Assembly (NCBI GenBank): GCA_028583405.1
Contig: CM053244.1
Coordinates: 1,364,001-1,428,000 of the forward strand
Reading direction: 5' to 3'
From: Pogonophryne albipinna
Lineage: Eukaryota; Chordata; Actinopteri; Perciformes; Artedidraconidae
Length of the DNA: 64,000 bases
The notes beneath the pieces are model-generated. The model was not told the origin of the DNA. It worked only from the letters and a program-made list of their open reading frames with translations, and searched no databases. The translations under genes and the position numbers were made by a program. Positions 1 to 12,205 of the stretch are shown here, piece after piece (position 1 is the first letter of the stretch; each line of letters starts with the position of its first letter).

Positions 1-325
1 GAGGACTCTTTAAAGTAGAGACACTACATACTGATATACACCTGAACATCAGCAGGAGAGGACTCTTTAAAGTAGAGACACTACATACTGATATACACCT
101 GAACATCAGCAGGAGAGGACTCTTTAAAGTAGAGACACTACATACTGATATACACCTGAACATCAGCAGGAGAGGACTCTTTAAAGTAGAGACACTACAT
201 ACTGATATACACCTGAACGTCAGCAGGAGAGGACTCTTTAAAGTAGAGACACTACATACTGATATACACCTGAACATCAGCAGGAGAGGACTCTTTAAAG
301 TAGAGACACTACATACTGATATATA
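1..325. repeat. 57-bp minisatellite, about 5.7 copies
   Basis: The unit begins GAGGACTCTTTAAAGTAGAG and recurs every 57 bases, with units starting at 1, 58, 115 and so on. Copies are almost identical (one visible change, AACATC to AACGTC in the fourth). The array runs off the left edge, so its real length is unknown. It ends where the last unit degenerates near 325. Confidence 0.95.
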
Positions 326-920
326 CCTATAATATTTTACTATTCTCTTTGTACCTCCAAAAAACCTCCAGCTTCCTCTCCAACTCTCAATCATGTTAGT
401 GTAACAATGAACAAACTGAGTGGATGAAACAGAGAAAGAGAGGATTTATTTCCCTGTAGGCTTTGGTCCATAATGTTGTAGGACATTTATTTTATCAACC
501 CGAGCCTGTCTGAAGAAAAACCTGCACAAAAAGTATTATTAATTATTTGTATGAAAATCACTTTTTTACCCAGATTATTAATGTTGTTTCATCTGACTTC
601 ATCTGTTTACTATGTATAATATGTAAACAGATTTAAAGTAACAAGCCCTGAAGGAAAGTCAGACATGAAAGTAATGTGATGCTCAAAGACATCATTAAAC
701 CTGTCCAAGGAACATCCGACAGAACGTTCTTTCTGCCGGGGCTGCCAGGGGAGAGGGGTGGATGGGGAGTTGAGGGGGGGCAGAGTGGATGGTGCGGGCC
801 CCAGTGTTAGGGTGTGATCCCCTCTGACACTCCCTGTGTCTGCAGGCCAGACTTCCAAACCTCAAACACCCCACTGACATCTGACAACTGGAAATGGTAG
901 GAGAGACATCGCGCTAATGA
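326..920. other. No gene or known repeat recognised
   Basis: AT-rich DNA with a short GC-richer patch at about 730-860. I see no convincing reading frame, RNA gene or element terminus. It lies between the minisatellite and a long (TG)n array. Confidence 0.5.
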
Positions 921-1121
<201 letters not shown>

Positions 1122-1217
1122 CATTAAGGCAGGCAGAATAGGATAAGACACATTTTGAGGGTTCGGTTGTCTTATGAAGATTACAGCTGTTTAAATGATT
1201 TTATGTTTTTAGTTTTT

Positions 1218-1345
1218 TGTTTAATCAATGAATCAGTTTACCAATCAGTTTATCAATAAATCAACCAGCCAATCAACCAACCAATCAATGAATCAATGAA
1301 TCATATTTATTTTTTATAGCCAAATATCACAAATATACACATTTG
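1218..1345 (-). repeat. Probable LINE/SINE 3' tail fragment (L2/Maui type)
   Basis: Read on the minus strand this is a GCTATAAAAAATAAATATGA-like sequence followed by imperfect TGATT units. That resembles the terminal microsatellite of teleost L2-clade tails. A better example on the plus strand is at 56720-56792. No coding part remains. Confidence 0.4.
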
Positions 1346-1414
1346 TCTCAGAGATGTTTAGAGTGTGGGTATTTTATTATAACTGTGACTAATGAAACGA
1401 GAAGTGTGGTCAAT

Positions 1415-1459
<45 letters not shown>

Positions 1460-1481
1460 GTCGTCGTCATCATAATCATCG

Positions 1482-1513
<32 letters not shown>

Positions 1514-1551
1514 GCCGTCATCATCATCATCATCATCATCATCGTCATCAT
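1415..1551. repeat. (ATC)n trinucleotide microsatellite
   Basis: About 45 ATC/CAT triplets with scattered CGTCGTCGT and GCC interruptions. Poly-Ile, poly-Met and poly-Asp frames across it are artefacts. Confidence 0.97.
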
Positions 1552-2163
1552 TATAAAAGCCTACAAGTTGAGACATGCTTATACAAACATGCAGCTCAAC
1601 TATGTACATATACATAGCTTGTACACAAACACAGACACACAAACACAGACACACACACACAGGAGTGTATGAGCTGGAGCATGTCTCCGTATATAATGTA
1701 ATATTTTATGAAGCTCAAATCTATTAAAGCACCCTTGCTGCCATCAATCTTTGCATGTTATCAACAAGCAGAGTCTCCGATTCTTAAAGTGACGCTCAGT
1801 TAATTTCCAGCAGGACTATACAGGTTCCTCTTCCTCGCCACTCACAAAATGCCCTGTGTGCACAATTTATGAGAGACCTCCATAAAAGTGGAAGGTATTG
1901 TATATCTTTCACGCTTCACAACACACAGATGCACATATTTCCACGATCCCAGGACCTGTGTGTCTACATAAATATGCAAATCAACTAACGACAGTGTCAT
2001 AAAGTAACATGGCATGGTTTAGAGTGGGCCGGATGGAAGTGAGTGGGGGGGGGACAGAGGTAAGGTGTCAACAAGAACCTCTTCCCCTCTGTCATCGGAT
2101 ATCAGACAGCTGCTGGAATTGCAAACACACACAGAAACTCATTTTCATAGCTAAGGATGAGGG

Positions 2164-2166
<3 letters not shown>
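1552..2166. other. No gene recognised
   Basis: Contains a short imperfect (AC)n patch at about 1628-1662. The remainder looks unique and has no usable reading frame or element terminus. Confidence 0.45.

Positions 2167-2217
<51 letters not shown>
2167..2217. repeat. (AC)n microsatellite
   Basis: About 25 uninterrupted AC dinucleotides. Confidence 0.97.
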
Positions 2218-2219
<2 letters not shown>

Positions 2220-2239
2220 AAGACACTGGCGATCACAGT

Positions 2240-2560
2240 TGTTTAAACGGTGGCCCTGAAGTGCAAGTCAAAACAACATTTCACAAAACACTTCAACATT
2301 TCAGAAAACGCCTCAGCATTTCAGAAAACACTACTGCATTTCAACTTTTACGGAAAGGGTATTCCTTTAGGCAGAACACTTCTTGTTTGTGATTGGACAG
2401 AGCCAGCCAGAGAAGCACTGCTGTGATTGGTTGTTTTTGCTGCCAGTCAAGAAATGACGCTTCGTGATTGGTCAGCACCCGACAGCGCCACGTATTTCCT
2501 GTTTGGTACTATTCAGCTGTTTCTGCACACATTTTAAACTGAGTTGGAAAGAATGGAAGA
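2240..2560. repeat. Probable dispersed repeat with three inverted CCAAT boxes
   Basis: A short internal repeat, CATTTCAGAAAAC and variants, occurs three or four times in 2277-2342. It is followed by three GATTGG motifs (inverted CCAAT boxes) at 2391, 2425 and 2466, spaced 34 and 41 bases. The arrangement looks like the promoter-like end of a mobile element, but I cannot find a matching second terminus. Confidence 0.35.
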
Positions 2561-2724
2561 AGAGATGGAAATCTTAAGTGAATATTTTAACAACGGATAT
2601 ACATATGATATTATCCTCGACATACTGTCAACCCATCACCACATCAACATGTCCCAACACATCATTTATATCTATTTAATATAGCCTAGTTGTAAAAAAT
2701 AAGTTAAGAAATCATTCCAATATA

Positions 2725-4010
2725 GGTCAGTAAAAAATAAAAACAGTTTAAAAGGGGAGTGATTAGTAAAATATGCATAAATACAAATAAAATATGCAGA
2801 CTAGGTAAGATAAAGATAGGAGAGAGGAGTTTATCAAATATTTGTTATTAGTTGTGAGCATATTCTAATGGGTTTTTGATTATTTAAATATATAGAATTC
2901 TGTTTCATATGAGTGTTGAGAGCTGTATCCATAAATCTCTTAATTGTGCCCTCAAAGTGCACCAGATTGATGCATTTAACTTCAATTTAAAGAAAACAAT
3001 CTTCCCGGGGGTGCATACCCCCGGACCCCCCTAGAGGATGTGAGGTCCGTCCACCAACAAATAAAACAGGTTCACATGGATAGGATACTAGATAAATCTG
3101 CACACTCATTATCAGAGATGGGGTCGTTACTAAAAAAAAGTAATATATTACATATTACATATTACTTTTAAAAAAAGTAATATATTACACTACTTCGTTA
3201 CTCTCTACATAAAGTAACTCGTTACTTTACTCGTTACTTTACTCGTTACTTTACTCGCAGGCCCGGCCCGCCCCTCCCTGCAGGCAGATCACGCAGACTG
3301 CTAAAGTTTCAAATGTTCTCTTTAGTTCAGTTTCCATTGTCGCATAAGACTGATCCAGATCCTGAATGTTTTCCTATCTGACCATGGCTGTCCTCTGTCT
3401 CCTGCTATCTGTATATTTTGCGCAGTCTATCTCTGCTCACGCTGTTGCGTCGGCGTGTTCTCCTGCGTGTTGGCCATGTGTTGCACTGGAACCAGACACC
3501 GCAAAGACTTCAGCCGAGCACCTACGAACTGCGCATGCGTGAGTGGCAATAACTCTCCTTACCAGCAGGCGGCGGTAGTGTGTATTCGTCATTCAAAACA
3601 GGCAACAACCGGAAAACAGAGAAGAAGAACAGACTACGTGATATAAACAAACAACAAATAGCTCTGCGTTAGCTTCACCTTAGCATGTGTTCTTTGCAGG
3701 TGTTTGTTGAGGTTTTATTATGACTGATTTTAGTAAGTAACGAAGTAACGCGTGTCGGGGCAATGTTAGTAACTGTAGTGTGATTACTGAATTATAAAAG
3801 TAGCGCGTTACACTACTCCGTTACCGACAAAAGTAATATTATTACAGTAACGCGTTACACCCAACTCTGCTCATTATATACACTACACATTTTTCTTGGA
3901 CTTTTTAACACCAGGAAGGAAATGGAATTAAATCGAGAAAATGTTTCATTGCGGAGGACCCCCTGTTTTGTACCCCCCCCCAACTTCTCAAACCAAAGTT
4001 ACACCCTTGC
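2725..4010. mobile_element. Dispersed repeat ending in ACCCTTG, copy 1, interrupted by a hAT element
   Basis: 2725-3060 matches 52365-52720 over most of its length. Shared landmarks include AGTTTAAAAGGGGAGTGATT, CAAAGTGCACCAGATTGATG, CTTCCCGGGGG and CCCCCGGACCCCCCTAGAGG. The sequence resumes after the hAT insertion at 3870 and ends ...AAAGTTACACCCTTG at about 4010; the 52-kb copy also ends in ACCCTTG. Such CAAGGGT termini fit the hAT superfamily. That assignment is inference, because the other end was not found. Confidence 0.6.
3113..3869. mobile_element. Non-autonomous hAT element, 757 bp, exact 8-bp TSD
   Basis: The left end CAGAGATGGGGTCGTTAC and the inverted right end (CAGAGTTGGGTGTAACGCG when reversed) form terminal inverted repeats. 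The element is flanked on both sides by CTCATTAT (3105-3112 and 3870-3877), an exact 8-bp duplication diagnostic of hAT transposition. Subterminal sequence is full of GTTAC/GTAAC motifs. There is no transposase, and the only small frame (about 3455-3646) has no recognisable domain. It sits inside the ACCCTTG-type repeat, so it is the younger insertion. Confidence 0.92.
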
Positions 4011-4707
4011 AAACACAGCCCAACATTTATGACTGTGGACGTTGTGAAGAATTTTGAATGCTTAAAAAAGAATCCAGAGAATCCTCTGACTTTAGAGTAC
4101 TATAATAAGAAAAACCACACCAGTCTGAATAATGAATTGTGTTTCCCTCTCTGCAGCTGACAGCTGCTGCCTTCCACCAACTGGCTCAAGGGGCGTTCAT
4201 GAACTCTAAGTGTTTTTCAGAGTTACAAAATATGGAATATATGTAATATAAAATACCAGCCATTCAACGTAAATATGAATATCTTACAGTTTTTCTATAA
4301 TGTGTGTTTCCTGCACTATGTCTTTATTATTTTAAAGCTTTTGGTAAAACATTTTGAATTGCCTTGCTGTTGACTTTTATGCTGCTCTTTGGGGAAGAAC
4401 GATATGAGAGAGGAACAATCTGTTTCCATCCATGAGTACAGTGTGCATGATCCAGACACTCTGGTGGATTGTAAACAATAACAAGCCGACTTCATAAGGG
4501 TCAAGGGTCAACACCTACAATGTAAATTACTTATAAATGAGCATCATTACATCTGAGTATTACATTCAAATGTTATGTATTCTAAAATGTGTTTCCAATA
4601 GCCTTTCAACCACAATTGTATACAGATGTGTTATCTTTGTATATATTATGAATGTATGGGTGATTCCTCCGGCAAGATACTGGGTCTGAGAGGGAGGGAC
4701 AAGCACA
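4011..4707. other. No gene recognised
   Basis: Apparently unique AT-rich sequence between two hAT insertions. I see no domain-bearing frame, repeat array or element end. Confidence 0.45.
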
Positions 4708-4715
4708 ATAGAAAC

Positions 4716-5343
4716 CAGTGGCGTACCGCGTCTATCACTACTGGACATTCTGTAGACACACACCCGCCCGCCGCTCCCGCAGCCGCTCTAGTCACATTTA
4801 AATGCACAACAATGCTTACTAAGACATTAACGAACCATTCAACCTGTTTCCATTTCAACGTTAAAAACAATAAAACGGCAAATGAATTGCATTTATCTAG
4901 ATCCTCTGTCTCTCACCCTGGAATCGAGGGAAACTCTGAAAGAATACGCCCATTGGCTACAAATCAATATTTGATTGGTTGATCAAACTGTCAATCCAAA
5001 CGTACGCTCTCATTCAGTGTAAGGGCAAGGGCATTCTATCAAGGATATAGAATACCTTGGTTGAAGGATATTCTACCCAGAGCCTCAGAAATATATCTGA
5101 TTGGTTGCATTTTTTCCTAACACAAAACCACTCAAATGCTTATTGCAGTGACCGAGAAAGAGAAACAAATCAACGTAACACTGTAATATTACAGATCAAC
5201 AACACAGATATGATTTTCATTTAATCATTTTATTTATATTTTATACCATTTTATTTATATAATAAATCAATTTTTTGTTTGTTTTATCTGAGTGTTCCGG
5301 GGTATTCTCTGAACACCTTGAAGGCCCTGACGCTTCGCCACTG
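4716..5343. mobile_element. Non-autonomous hAT element, 628 bp, exact 8-bp TSD
   Basis: The left terminus is CAGTGGCGTACCGCG. The right terminus, reversed, is CAGTGGCGAAGCGTC. The flanks are ATAGAAAC at 4708-4715 and again at 5344-5351. CAGTGGCG ends with an 8-bp TSD are typical of Ac/Charlie-like hAT elements. No coding sequence remains inside. Confidence 0.92.
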
Positions 5344-5566
5344 ATAGAAACTAAAGAAACTAAAAAGTGAAAGGCAAAACACATGTTTTGGGGTAGGGGG
5401 AGATTATATATCATTATATTGGACTTTTCCAAAAGGACATTTTAAAATTAATAAAATAAAATGTATTCACAATAAAACGATTTTACTATAAAAATAAGAC
5501 ACAATGTTGACATTTCCTACAAATGTATGCCAGACAAAATTGATGGAAGCACAATTTAAAAATTCC

Positions 5567-5570
<4 letters not shown>

Positions 5571-5611
<41 letters not shown>

Positions 5612-5619
5612 TACACACG

Positions 5620-5682
<63 letters not shown>
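5571..5682. repeat. (AC)n microsatellite
   Basis: About 110 bp of AC dinucleotides, with ACGCAC and ACATAC interruptions in the middle. Confidence 0.97.
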
Positions 5683-5686
<4 letters not shown>

Positions 5687-7504
5687 GCAGATGAACAGTG
5701 ATGTCCTCCAGTTGTTTACATGACATACTCTTGCAGAGGTAGCTTGGTTCTAATCCAAAGCATGAAGCTATGAAAGCAATACATGAAAATGATATTAAAA
5801 ACAAAGAAAGGGCGACCGAGGTTAAGCTCCTCTAATGCCACACGCTCAGCTTAGCTATCAGTCCCCCTCTAATTCTGTGAAAGAGAATTAGATTTCATTC
5901 AAAACAAAACAGAGGGAGACATAGACAATGAGAAAGAATCAGTGGAGCAATATTAGGTAAAGGACATGGTGGATCCACAAAGGTCAGAGGTCAATCTATG
6001 GTTGATTAGATCAACTGCATCATCTCCTCAAGCAAAAAGATTTTGGATTTGAGACCAGCCTGGATGAATGTCGCATGAAAACCCACGTCTGGTGTGTGTG
6101 TCTGTGTGTGTGTGTGATAGAGGCTGGTTTTCATATCCACACGGGTGTTCAATGGTCCCTTAAGTGCTTGTCACGCTCACGTAGGCGCTTACTCAGGCGA
6201 TCCCCGAGGGAAAGCACTCAAAAACAAACAGCCAACAGAAGAAGAGAGATGAAGAAAGAAAACACACACATGCACAAAAACAAAGTAGATAAAGTAGAGC
6301 AAATGGTTGCCATAAAAGATGCCCCCCCTCCCCATCTCCATCCTGTTATATCGCCTGCAGGTCTGCCTGCCTGTCAGTCTGCGATGAGTTCTGACGCCTG
6401 TCACTTCGCAGAAAGCTAAATTAAATAAGTGACACTGCTTAATATTCTCACTAAGGCATAAATCTGTACAGCCGTTTTATGAGCCAGTGTTGAGTTTCAT
6501 TCCAATACTTTATTGGCATCAGGCACATTCTCAGCAGATGTCAGTTATTTACAGCCTGCCGTCAACCTCTGCCTGATGCATTGGTCAGTGGCTCATTTTC
6601 TCTTGCCAATAAATTTGCCGTGTTGTTCTCAGAGCCACCGTGTCTCATTCCGCTAAAGTGATGAATCTGAGTCTGAACACTGTCGTGGATATACTGTTTG
6701 CTAACAGTTCCCCCCTCTGTATTAACCTGGGATAACCAGAATCAGAATCCAGTTTATTACCAGTTACGTTTACACAGACAAGGAATCTGCTTTGGTGTAT
6801 GATGGTGCAAACATTAACACAACATAAGGAAACAAGTTGTAAGAGAAGATAAAAAATAGAACGTTATTAAAGAGAAACGTTATGCCAAAAAATGTCATCG
6901 CGTCCGTAGTGAACGCACCATAAGGGCCTTCATTTAACTGTTTGGAGAGAGACAGCGCTGAGAGGAGAGAGCAAGAGGGAAGCATTTCACAATTCAAACA
7001 TAACATGACTCAGCACGTTGTGGCTGTGTCACAGTCATTGTACTCCCCCATGTTGTTTTAATTTCTGGTCAAATAAACAGTTTGTAGTTTTACAGTCTGT
7101 AAAGTTGAGGCTTTAATACCTGATAATCCCTCATATCCCCTCAGATATTATCTCTTATTTGTATTTATTTAATCTTTATTTATACAGGTGATCTCATTTA
7201 GACATGACGTCTAATTCTCAAAACACATCAGCAAAACAATGCAAAATTAAAGACAGACATGAAAATCATACACAGACAGAATATGACCATAATTATAATT
7301 TTAGGACAATCTCATGATGTTTTGTTATGCGACAGTGTTTGTGGCTTTAACATTGTATTTATTATTAGTCACAGCAGACCTTGTGATTTACAGCAGATTA
7401 TAGAACAGTAATCTATTTATGTTGATTTCTATTCAAAGAGGAATTCTTCTTTAAAAAAACAAACAGACAGGCAGGCATTTTATCAACCTTAGACATGACA
7501 TGTA
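5683..7504. other. No gene recognised; two probable retroposon tails
   Basis: Mostly unassigned. 6736-6870 begins CCAGAATCAGAATCC and continues as the reverse complement of a common teleost non-LTR tail (GATTCTGATTCTGG). 7160-7215 resembles a tail ending TATAAATAAAGATT on the minus strand. 6420-6700 is homeodomain-site-like AT-rich sequence without repeats. Confidence 0.45.
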
Positions 7505-7652
7505 CACTGAATAACTGAAACCTTGACTTTAATTAAATGTATGTATTTGTATTTAAACCTAACATTATTGCTTTCAACTAATCTAATACAGTTATGTGAA
7601 ATATGTTGACATAAAACATCTAATTAAAGTCAACGTTTCAGTTTTATCAGTG
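7505..7652. mobile_element. Palindromic MITE, copy A, 148 bp
   Basis: Begins CACTGAATAACTGAAACC and ends in the inverted counterpart ...GTTTCAGTTTTATCAGTG. The inner arms TTGACTTTAATTAAATG and CTAATTAAAGTCAA are also inverted. The same family occurs at 21466-21680, 28880-29013, 32191-32335 and 56914-57105. Flanking bases are TA on both sides, which could be a 2-bp duplication, but other copies do not confirm this. The element is non-coding. Confidence 0.8.
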
Positions 7653-9030
7653 TACAAAAAGGAGGTAGTTTACCCTCACCCTGAAAACAACATGCTGTTT
7701 ATTAAAACTTAAATCTAAGAGTCATGAAACTGAAACAAACAGATGTGTGTTTCACACTTTATTTCCGTGCTCTGATTCCTTGTTAGCTGTGCTGATGGCT
7801 GCTGAATGTTCTGGAAAGTTTCACGGCTGACCAGACTGCCTCAGCAATGATCTCTGCAACACCAATCCTTCCATCCCAGATTCAACAATCAATAACACTG
7901 GCTCACCTCCCTGATGTGCATGGATGAACACACACATACTATACACCCGCTCTGCCTCCGACACAGACTGCATTTTTACTGCACTTTTTAAGTGTCATTT
8001 GGCTCTTCTCTCCCTGTTGGTCTTTTGTTTTCTGCTGATTGTTTAACAGGAAACAAAGAGGGAGGCGGTGAAAAACAACCGCTCTGCTCTCATTTATCCA
8101 CAAATGTACTTTTCATTTAATCTCTCCCACTCAGAAGACTTGTTTTGTCATGCTTTGTTGCTGTGTTTTAATATCTGCCTGTTACTATACCCCCACAGAG
8201 AAAATGCCAATTCAAATCCAGCAATTGTATTTACTTTGCACCGCAGCAGCAACAGAACGACCTCTGCTCTCCTTCCAGAACAATTGGATTTGAGGCTAAG
8301 AGCTCCGCTCTCAGGACATGACCAAATCCCAGCAGCTAAAATAAATCAGTTTGACCATGGAAAGCAGTGTGGCATCTGATTGGACAGCCATTGGCTTTCA
8401 CCCCTCGGGAGAGAAGATTCTTATCAGAGCAGGGAACCAGTGGAGCCGGGCAGAGCTCTGGAGCCTCTATAGGGCCGGAAGATTAGCAGTGAGGGGTCTG
8501 AAGCTGGTTCCACTCAGGCTGTAGAACTTAATGTTCTATGGGAAACCAGGTAGACATATCCATACAATAGTCATAAGATGTTTTTTTTCTCGCTTTCCTG
8601 TCTCTGAATTACTTTCAATGGCTGGTGTGGATGCCATTTTCAGAAGGGATCTTAAGGTTAAGGTAGATAGACAATATAATATTGGGTGACTACAATTGTC
8701 ACTGAGTTTGCTGGAAATAAGCAATTACCGTAAGCACCATTACAATGGTAAAGGAGAACATTACTGGTGAAAGAGTACATTCCAATTACATTTATAATCA
8801 AACATTATGAAAATAAATGTGTATTTACATAGAAATGGCTTGGAGTTCATAAGATAGTAATAATAAATGAACAAGTTAGGGGTTTACATACTAATGCCAC
8901 AATGTAAAAATTGGCTATGAAATCTACAGTTATTTACAGTGTTTGTGCACAGTAAATTACTGTATACTATTTTAGAGTATAATACCGTGTTTCCAACCAA
9001 AAATTACAATACCTCTGGAGTTACTTTAAA
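7653..9030. other. No gene recognised
   Basis: Probably unique DNA up to about 8700. From about 8730 the sequence contains ACCGTAA, ACAGTAA and TTACTGTA motifs resembling those of the arrays downstream, so the edge of a larger element may lie here. No terminus was identified. Confidence 0.4.
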
Positions 9031-9054
9031 AATATCAGCAGTAACATCCCAACT

Positions 9055-9788
9055 GTATAAAATCTCAGTAACCAACAATGTACTGTAGAAAATCACAGTA
9101 ACCAACAATGTATTGTAGACATTCACAGTAACCAACAATGTACTGTAGACATTCACAGTAACCAACAATGTACTGTAGATATTCACAGTAACCAACAATG
9201 TACTGTAGAAGATCACAGTAACCAACAATGTATTGTAGAAGATCACAGTAACCAACAATGTATTGTAGATAATCACAGTAACCAACAATGTACTGTAGAA
9301 GATCACAGTAACCAACAATGTACTGTAGATATTCACAGTAACCAACAATGTACTGTAGAAGATCACAGTAACCAACAATGTATTGTAGATAATCACAGTA
9401 ACCAACAATGTACTGTAGACATTCACAGTAACCAACAATGTACTGTAGACATTCACAGTAACCAACAATGTACTGTAGATAATCACAGTAACCAACAATG
9501 TACTGTAGAAGATCACAGTAACCTACAATGTACTGTAGACATTCACAGTAACCAACAATGTACTGTAGATATTCACAGTAACCAACAATGTATTGTAGAA
9601 GATCACAGTAACCAACAATGTATTGTAGATAATCACAGTAACCAACAATGTACTGTAGAAGATCACAGTAACCAACAATGTACTGTAGATATTCACAGTA
9701 ACCAACAATGTACTGTAGAAGATCACAGTAACCAACAATGTATTGTAGATAATCACAGTAACCAACAATGTACTGTAGACATTCACAG
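9055..9788. repeat. 30-bp minisatellite, left part (about 24 units)
   Basis: Unit CACAGTAACCAACAATGTAC plus TGTAG and a variable AAGAT/ATATT/ATAAT/ACATT spacer, 30 bases in all. Units form a higher-order pattern: 9241-9420 is identical to 9601-9780 (360 bases apart). Because 30 is divisible by three, long frames (for example a 170-codon minus-strand frame ending at 9004) are open by chance. The array is cut by a hAT insertion and resumes at 10597. Confidence 0.97.
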
Positions 9789-10596
9789 CAGGGTTTCCGT
9801 TAGCCGGTAATTACCGGTTTTTAGCTGGTAAAATTTATAAAAAACCGGTAAATTCAAAACCTGAAGGTCAAAATGTCTGGTAATAATTAGGGATGCTCCG
9901 ATAGATCGGCCGCCGGTCATTATCGGCCGATATTCACTCTTAATAGTTTGATCTGTGCTCTCTATAAAGGCCGATCAGGAGAGCTGGATCTGATCGATAT
10001 GGACATAAACGCGAGTGAAGTATAACCGGACGCGAGAGAGAGATCAGATCAGCTGCTGAGTCAGACCGAGACACGCAGCTCTGCATAATCACCTGAAGCC
10101 CCGCCTCTGTTTAGCGAGCTGCAGGAGCTGCATGAGAAACTGACGGGCTGTCAGGAGAGAGAGGGAGGGAGAGAGAGAGAGGGAGGGAGAGAGAGGGAGG
10201 GAGAGAGAGGGGAAAAGAGAGGATCCGTTTCTCCCGTGTTATTATTCAAAGTTGATGTAAATTTTTCAATAATGTACGTTATCTACTACAAGTAGTTTGT
10301 TTGAATGTAATAATTATGTTGTTTGTTGTTTGTGGAATCATTTATTGAAAAATGAATCTGAATTTTTCGATCTGTCACGATTATAAACTGAAGCAATATA
10401 AAAATGAGCCCCGTGAACTGAGTTTTAAACATCAGCGTATCTGCTCATAGTCCGGTAGTTACCTGCTAACGGAAACTCTGCTACACAACTCTTATTATTA
10501 TTAGTGAAATATGACCGGTAAGTTTCAAATTTGTCCGTTAAAATAAATTCTGCCCGGACATTTGACCGGCGAGAAAAAATCCTAGCGGAAACCCTG
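9789..10596. mobile_element. Non-autonomous hAT element inside the minisatellite, 808 bp
   Basis: The left end is CAGGGTTTCCGTTAGC and the right end is ...GCGGAAACCCTG. The TSD ATTCACAG is exact (9781-9788 and 10597-10604) and is itself part of the minisatellite unit, so removing the element restores an unbroken array. CCGGTAA-type motifs recur near both ends. At 9888 a second hAT-like terminus (TAGGGATGCTCCGAT) appears inside, suggesting a nested or chimeric element. A segment at about 10110-10330 is homologous to 11615-11780. No transposase is present. Confidence 0.93.
10140..10215. repeat. GA-rich simple repeat
   Basis: GAGAGAGGGAGG units within the hAT element. A weaker version sits in the homologous segment at about 11645. 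Confidence 0.85.
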
Positions 10597-10825
10597 ATTC
10601 ACAGTAACCAACAATGTACTGTAGAAGATCACAGTAACCAACAATGTACTGTAGAAGATCACAGTAACCAACAATGTACTGTAGAAGATCACAGTAACCA
10701 TAAATGTACTGTAGATATTCACACAGTAACCAACAATGTACTGTAGATCACAGTAACCATAAATGTACTGTAGATATTCACACAGAAACCAACAATGTAC
10801 TGTAGATCACAGTAACCAAAAAAAG
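10597..10825. repeat. 30-bp minisatellite, right part (7-8 units)
   Basis: Continuation of the array at 9055 after the hAT insertion. The last units are degenerate (ATAAATG for ACAATG, 28-30 base spacing), as expected at an array edge. Confidence 0.92.
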
Positions 10826-10963
10826 AAAGAACCAACCGAAAAACCCAATTTCTAAAATAGCTAAAATATCTTAAATAAACCAACATCTTTTTCTTAATAT
10901 ACATAATCTTGATGCAGTGTAATTACTAGTTTGGCTATACTAGATATTTTATATACAAATACA

Positions 10964-11280
10964 CAAACACAAATACCGTACTTGGAAGTTACTGTGTTTC
11001 ATTTTACAGTTAAAACACTATTACCGTAAACACAAATACCGTACTTGTAAATTACTGTTTCATTTTACAGTTAAAACACTATTACCGTAAACACAAATAC
11101 CGTACTTGTAAATTACTGTTTCATTTTACAGTTAAAACACTATTACCGTAAACACAAATACAGAACTTGGAAGTTACTGTGTTTCATTTTACAGCTATAA
11201 TACTACTACTGTAATACAAAAAGAAAGTAAATGCTAATTACTGTGTTTCATTTGACAGTTAAAACACTATTACTGTACTG
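10964..11280. repeat. 61-bp tandem repeat, about 5 units
   Basis: The unit contains GTTAAAACACTATTACCGTA, ACACAAATACCGTACTTG and TTACTGTTTCATTTTACA. Two central copies are nearly identical. Further units appear at 13897-13961 and 14080-14160, showing that one array was split by two later insertions. The motif style (TTACCGTA, TTTTACAGT) is shared with the 30-bp array, so both may belong to one large DNA element. Confidence 0.88.
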
Positions 11281-11471
11281 TTCTCACTAAATGTTCCTGG
11301 AATCTAGCTATTCAGTCAGCATAAACATGAACTTCAAATAATTCCAGGAGAACGGGATTCTGAATTGGAGATTACTGAAGTTCCTGAATATTCTTATATT
11401 CTTTATTGTAAAACTGTAACACACAAGAAAAAGACATTGTTTTACAGTTGCAATGAGATAAGTATACATGA

Positions 11472-11873
11472 CAGGCATGGGCGCGGGAAGGGGGGTGCTG
11501 AGGGCGCTGCAGCACCCCCTAGCGGCAGGCAGGCGGTGGTTCATCTACTCTGGAACTAGCTAAACTAGTTATACATATATTTATTCTTTACTGTCGGGTC
11601 ACTTATTACAGGTTCAGCGAGCTGCACGAGCCTGACGAGCTGTCAGGAGAGGGAGAGGAAAAGAGAGCACCCCGTTTATTGTTCCCATTTTATTATCCAG
11701 AATTACTGTAAACCTTTGAATAAAGTAGTTAATCTACTATTAGTAGTTTGTTTGAATGCATTAATTACGTTTTTTTTTCATTAACATAAAATAAATCTCA
11801 CGTACCCCCTGCAGTACTCCAACGTACCCCTAGGGGTCTGCGTACCCCCATTTGAGAACCACTGGTCTAGGTA
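11472..11873. mobile_element. Remnants of at least two hAT elements
   Basis: 11472 starts CAGGCATGGGCGCGGG followed by GGTGCTGAGGGCGCTGCAG, a hAT-like left end. 11873 closes with CCCATTTGAGAACCACTG, a clear hAT right end (reversed: CAGTGGTTCTCAAATGGGGG). The two termini do not match each other, so they come from different insertions. 11615-11780 matches the interior of the hAT at 9789-10596. Confidence 0.6.
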
Positions 11874-11984
11874 AAAGCTATGAAGCTGTGATACTCTCTG
11901 GTGACCCGTTCCGCCGCAAAACCCCCCCATGAGGGGACGATTTGCCCATGGAGGGTCGACACAGAAAGGGCCGATTATTTATTG

Positions 11985-12205
11985 AGGTCCCTGAATGCAC
12001 CGTCGCACGCTCTTGTGTGAGCGCGCGCTCCATCATAATTCTGTTCTCACCACTACGGTAAGCAGCATTAATCAGAGTTTTATAGACGTAGTGTGTTCAA
12101 CTGAGGACCCTGAACGCACCGCCATGCACTCTTGAGAGAGTGCGGGCTCCACCATAATGCAGCCCTTACCACCACGGTAAACTGTATTAATCAGAGTTTT
12201 TACAT
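11985..12205. repeat. Imperfect tandem duplication, unit about 120 bp
   Basis: A block running from TGAGGTCCCTGAATGCACCG to the ATAGTGT motif is repeated once immediately downstream with many substitutions. Both copies share ACGGTAA and ATTAATCAGAGTTTT. It may be part of a promoter or subterminal region of an element; the family is not recognised. Confidence 0.7.

Noticed and set aside
1..325. Possible CRISPR array
   Set aside because: Units are contiguous 57-bp copies without variable spacers; this is a minisatellite in eukaryotic DNA.
1343..1672. Poly-Ile, poly-Met and poly-Asp frames
   Set aside because: Produced by the (ATC)n microsatellite.
9004..9516. 170-codon minus-strand frame with a YSTLLVTV repeat
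   Set aside because: The 30-bp minisatellite unit keeps a frame open by periodicity; the sequence outside the array has no coding character.
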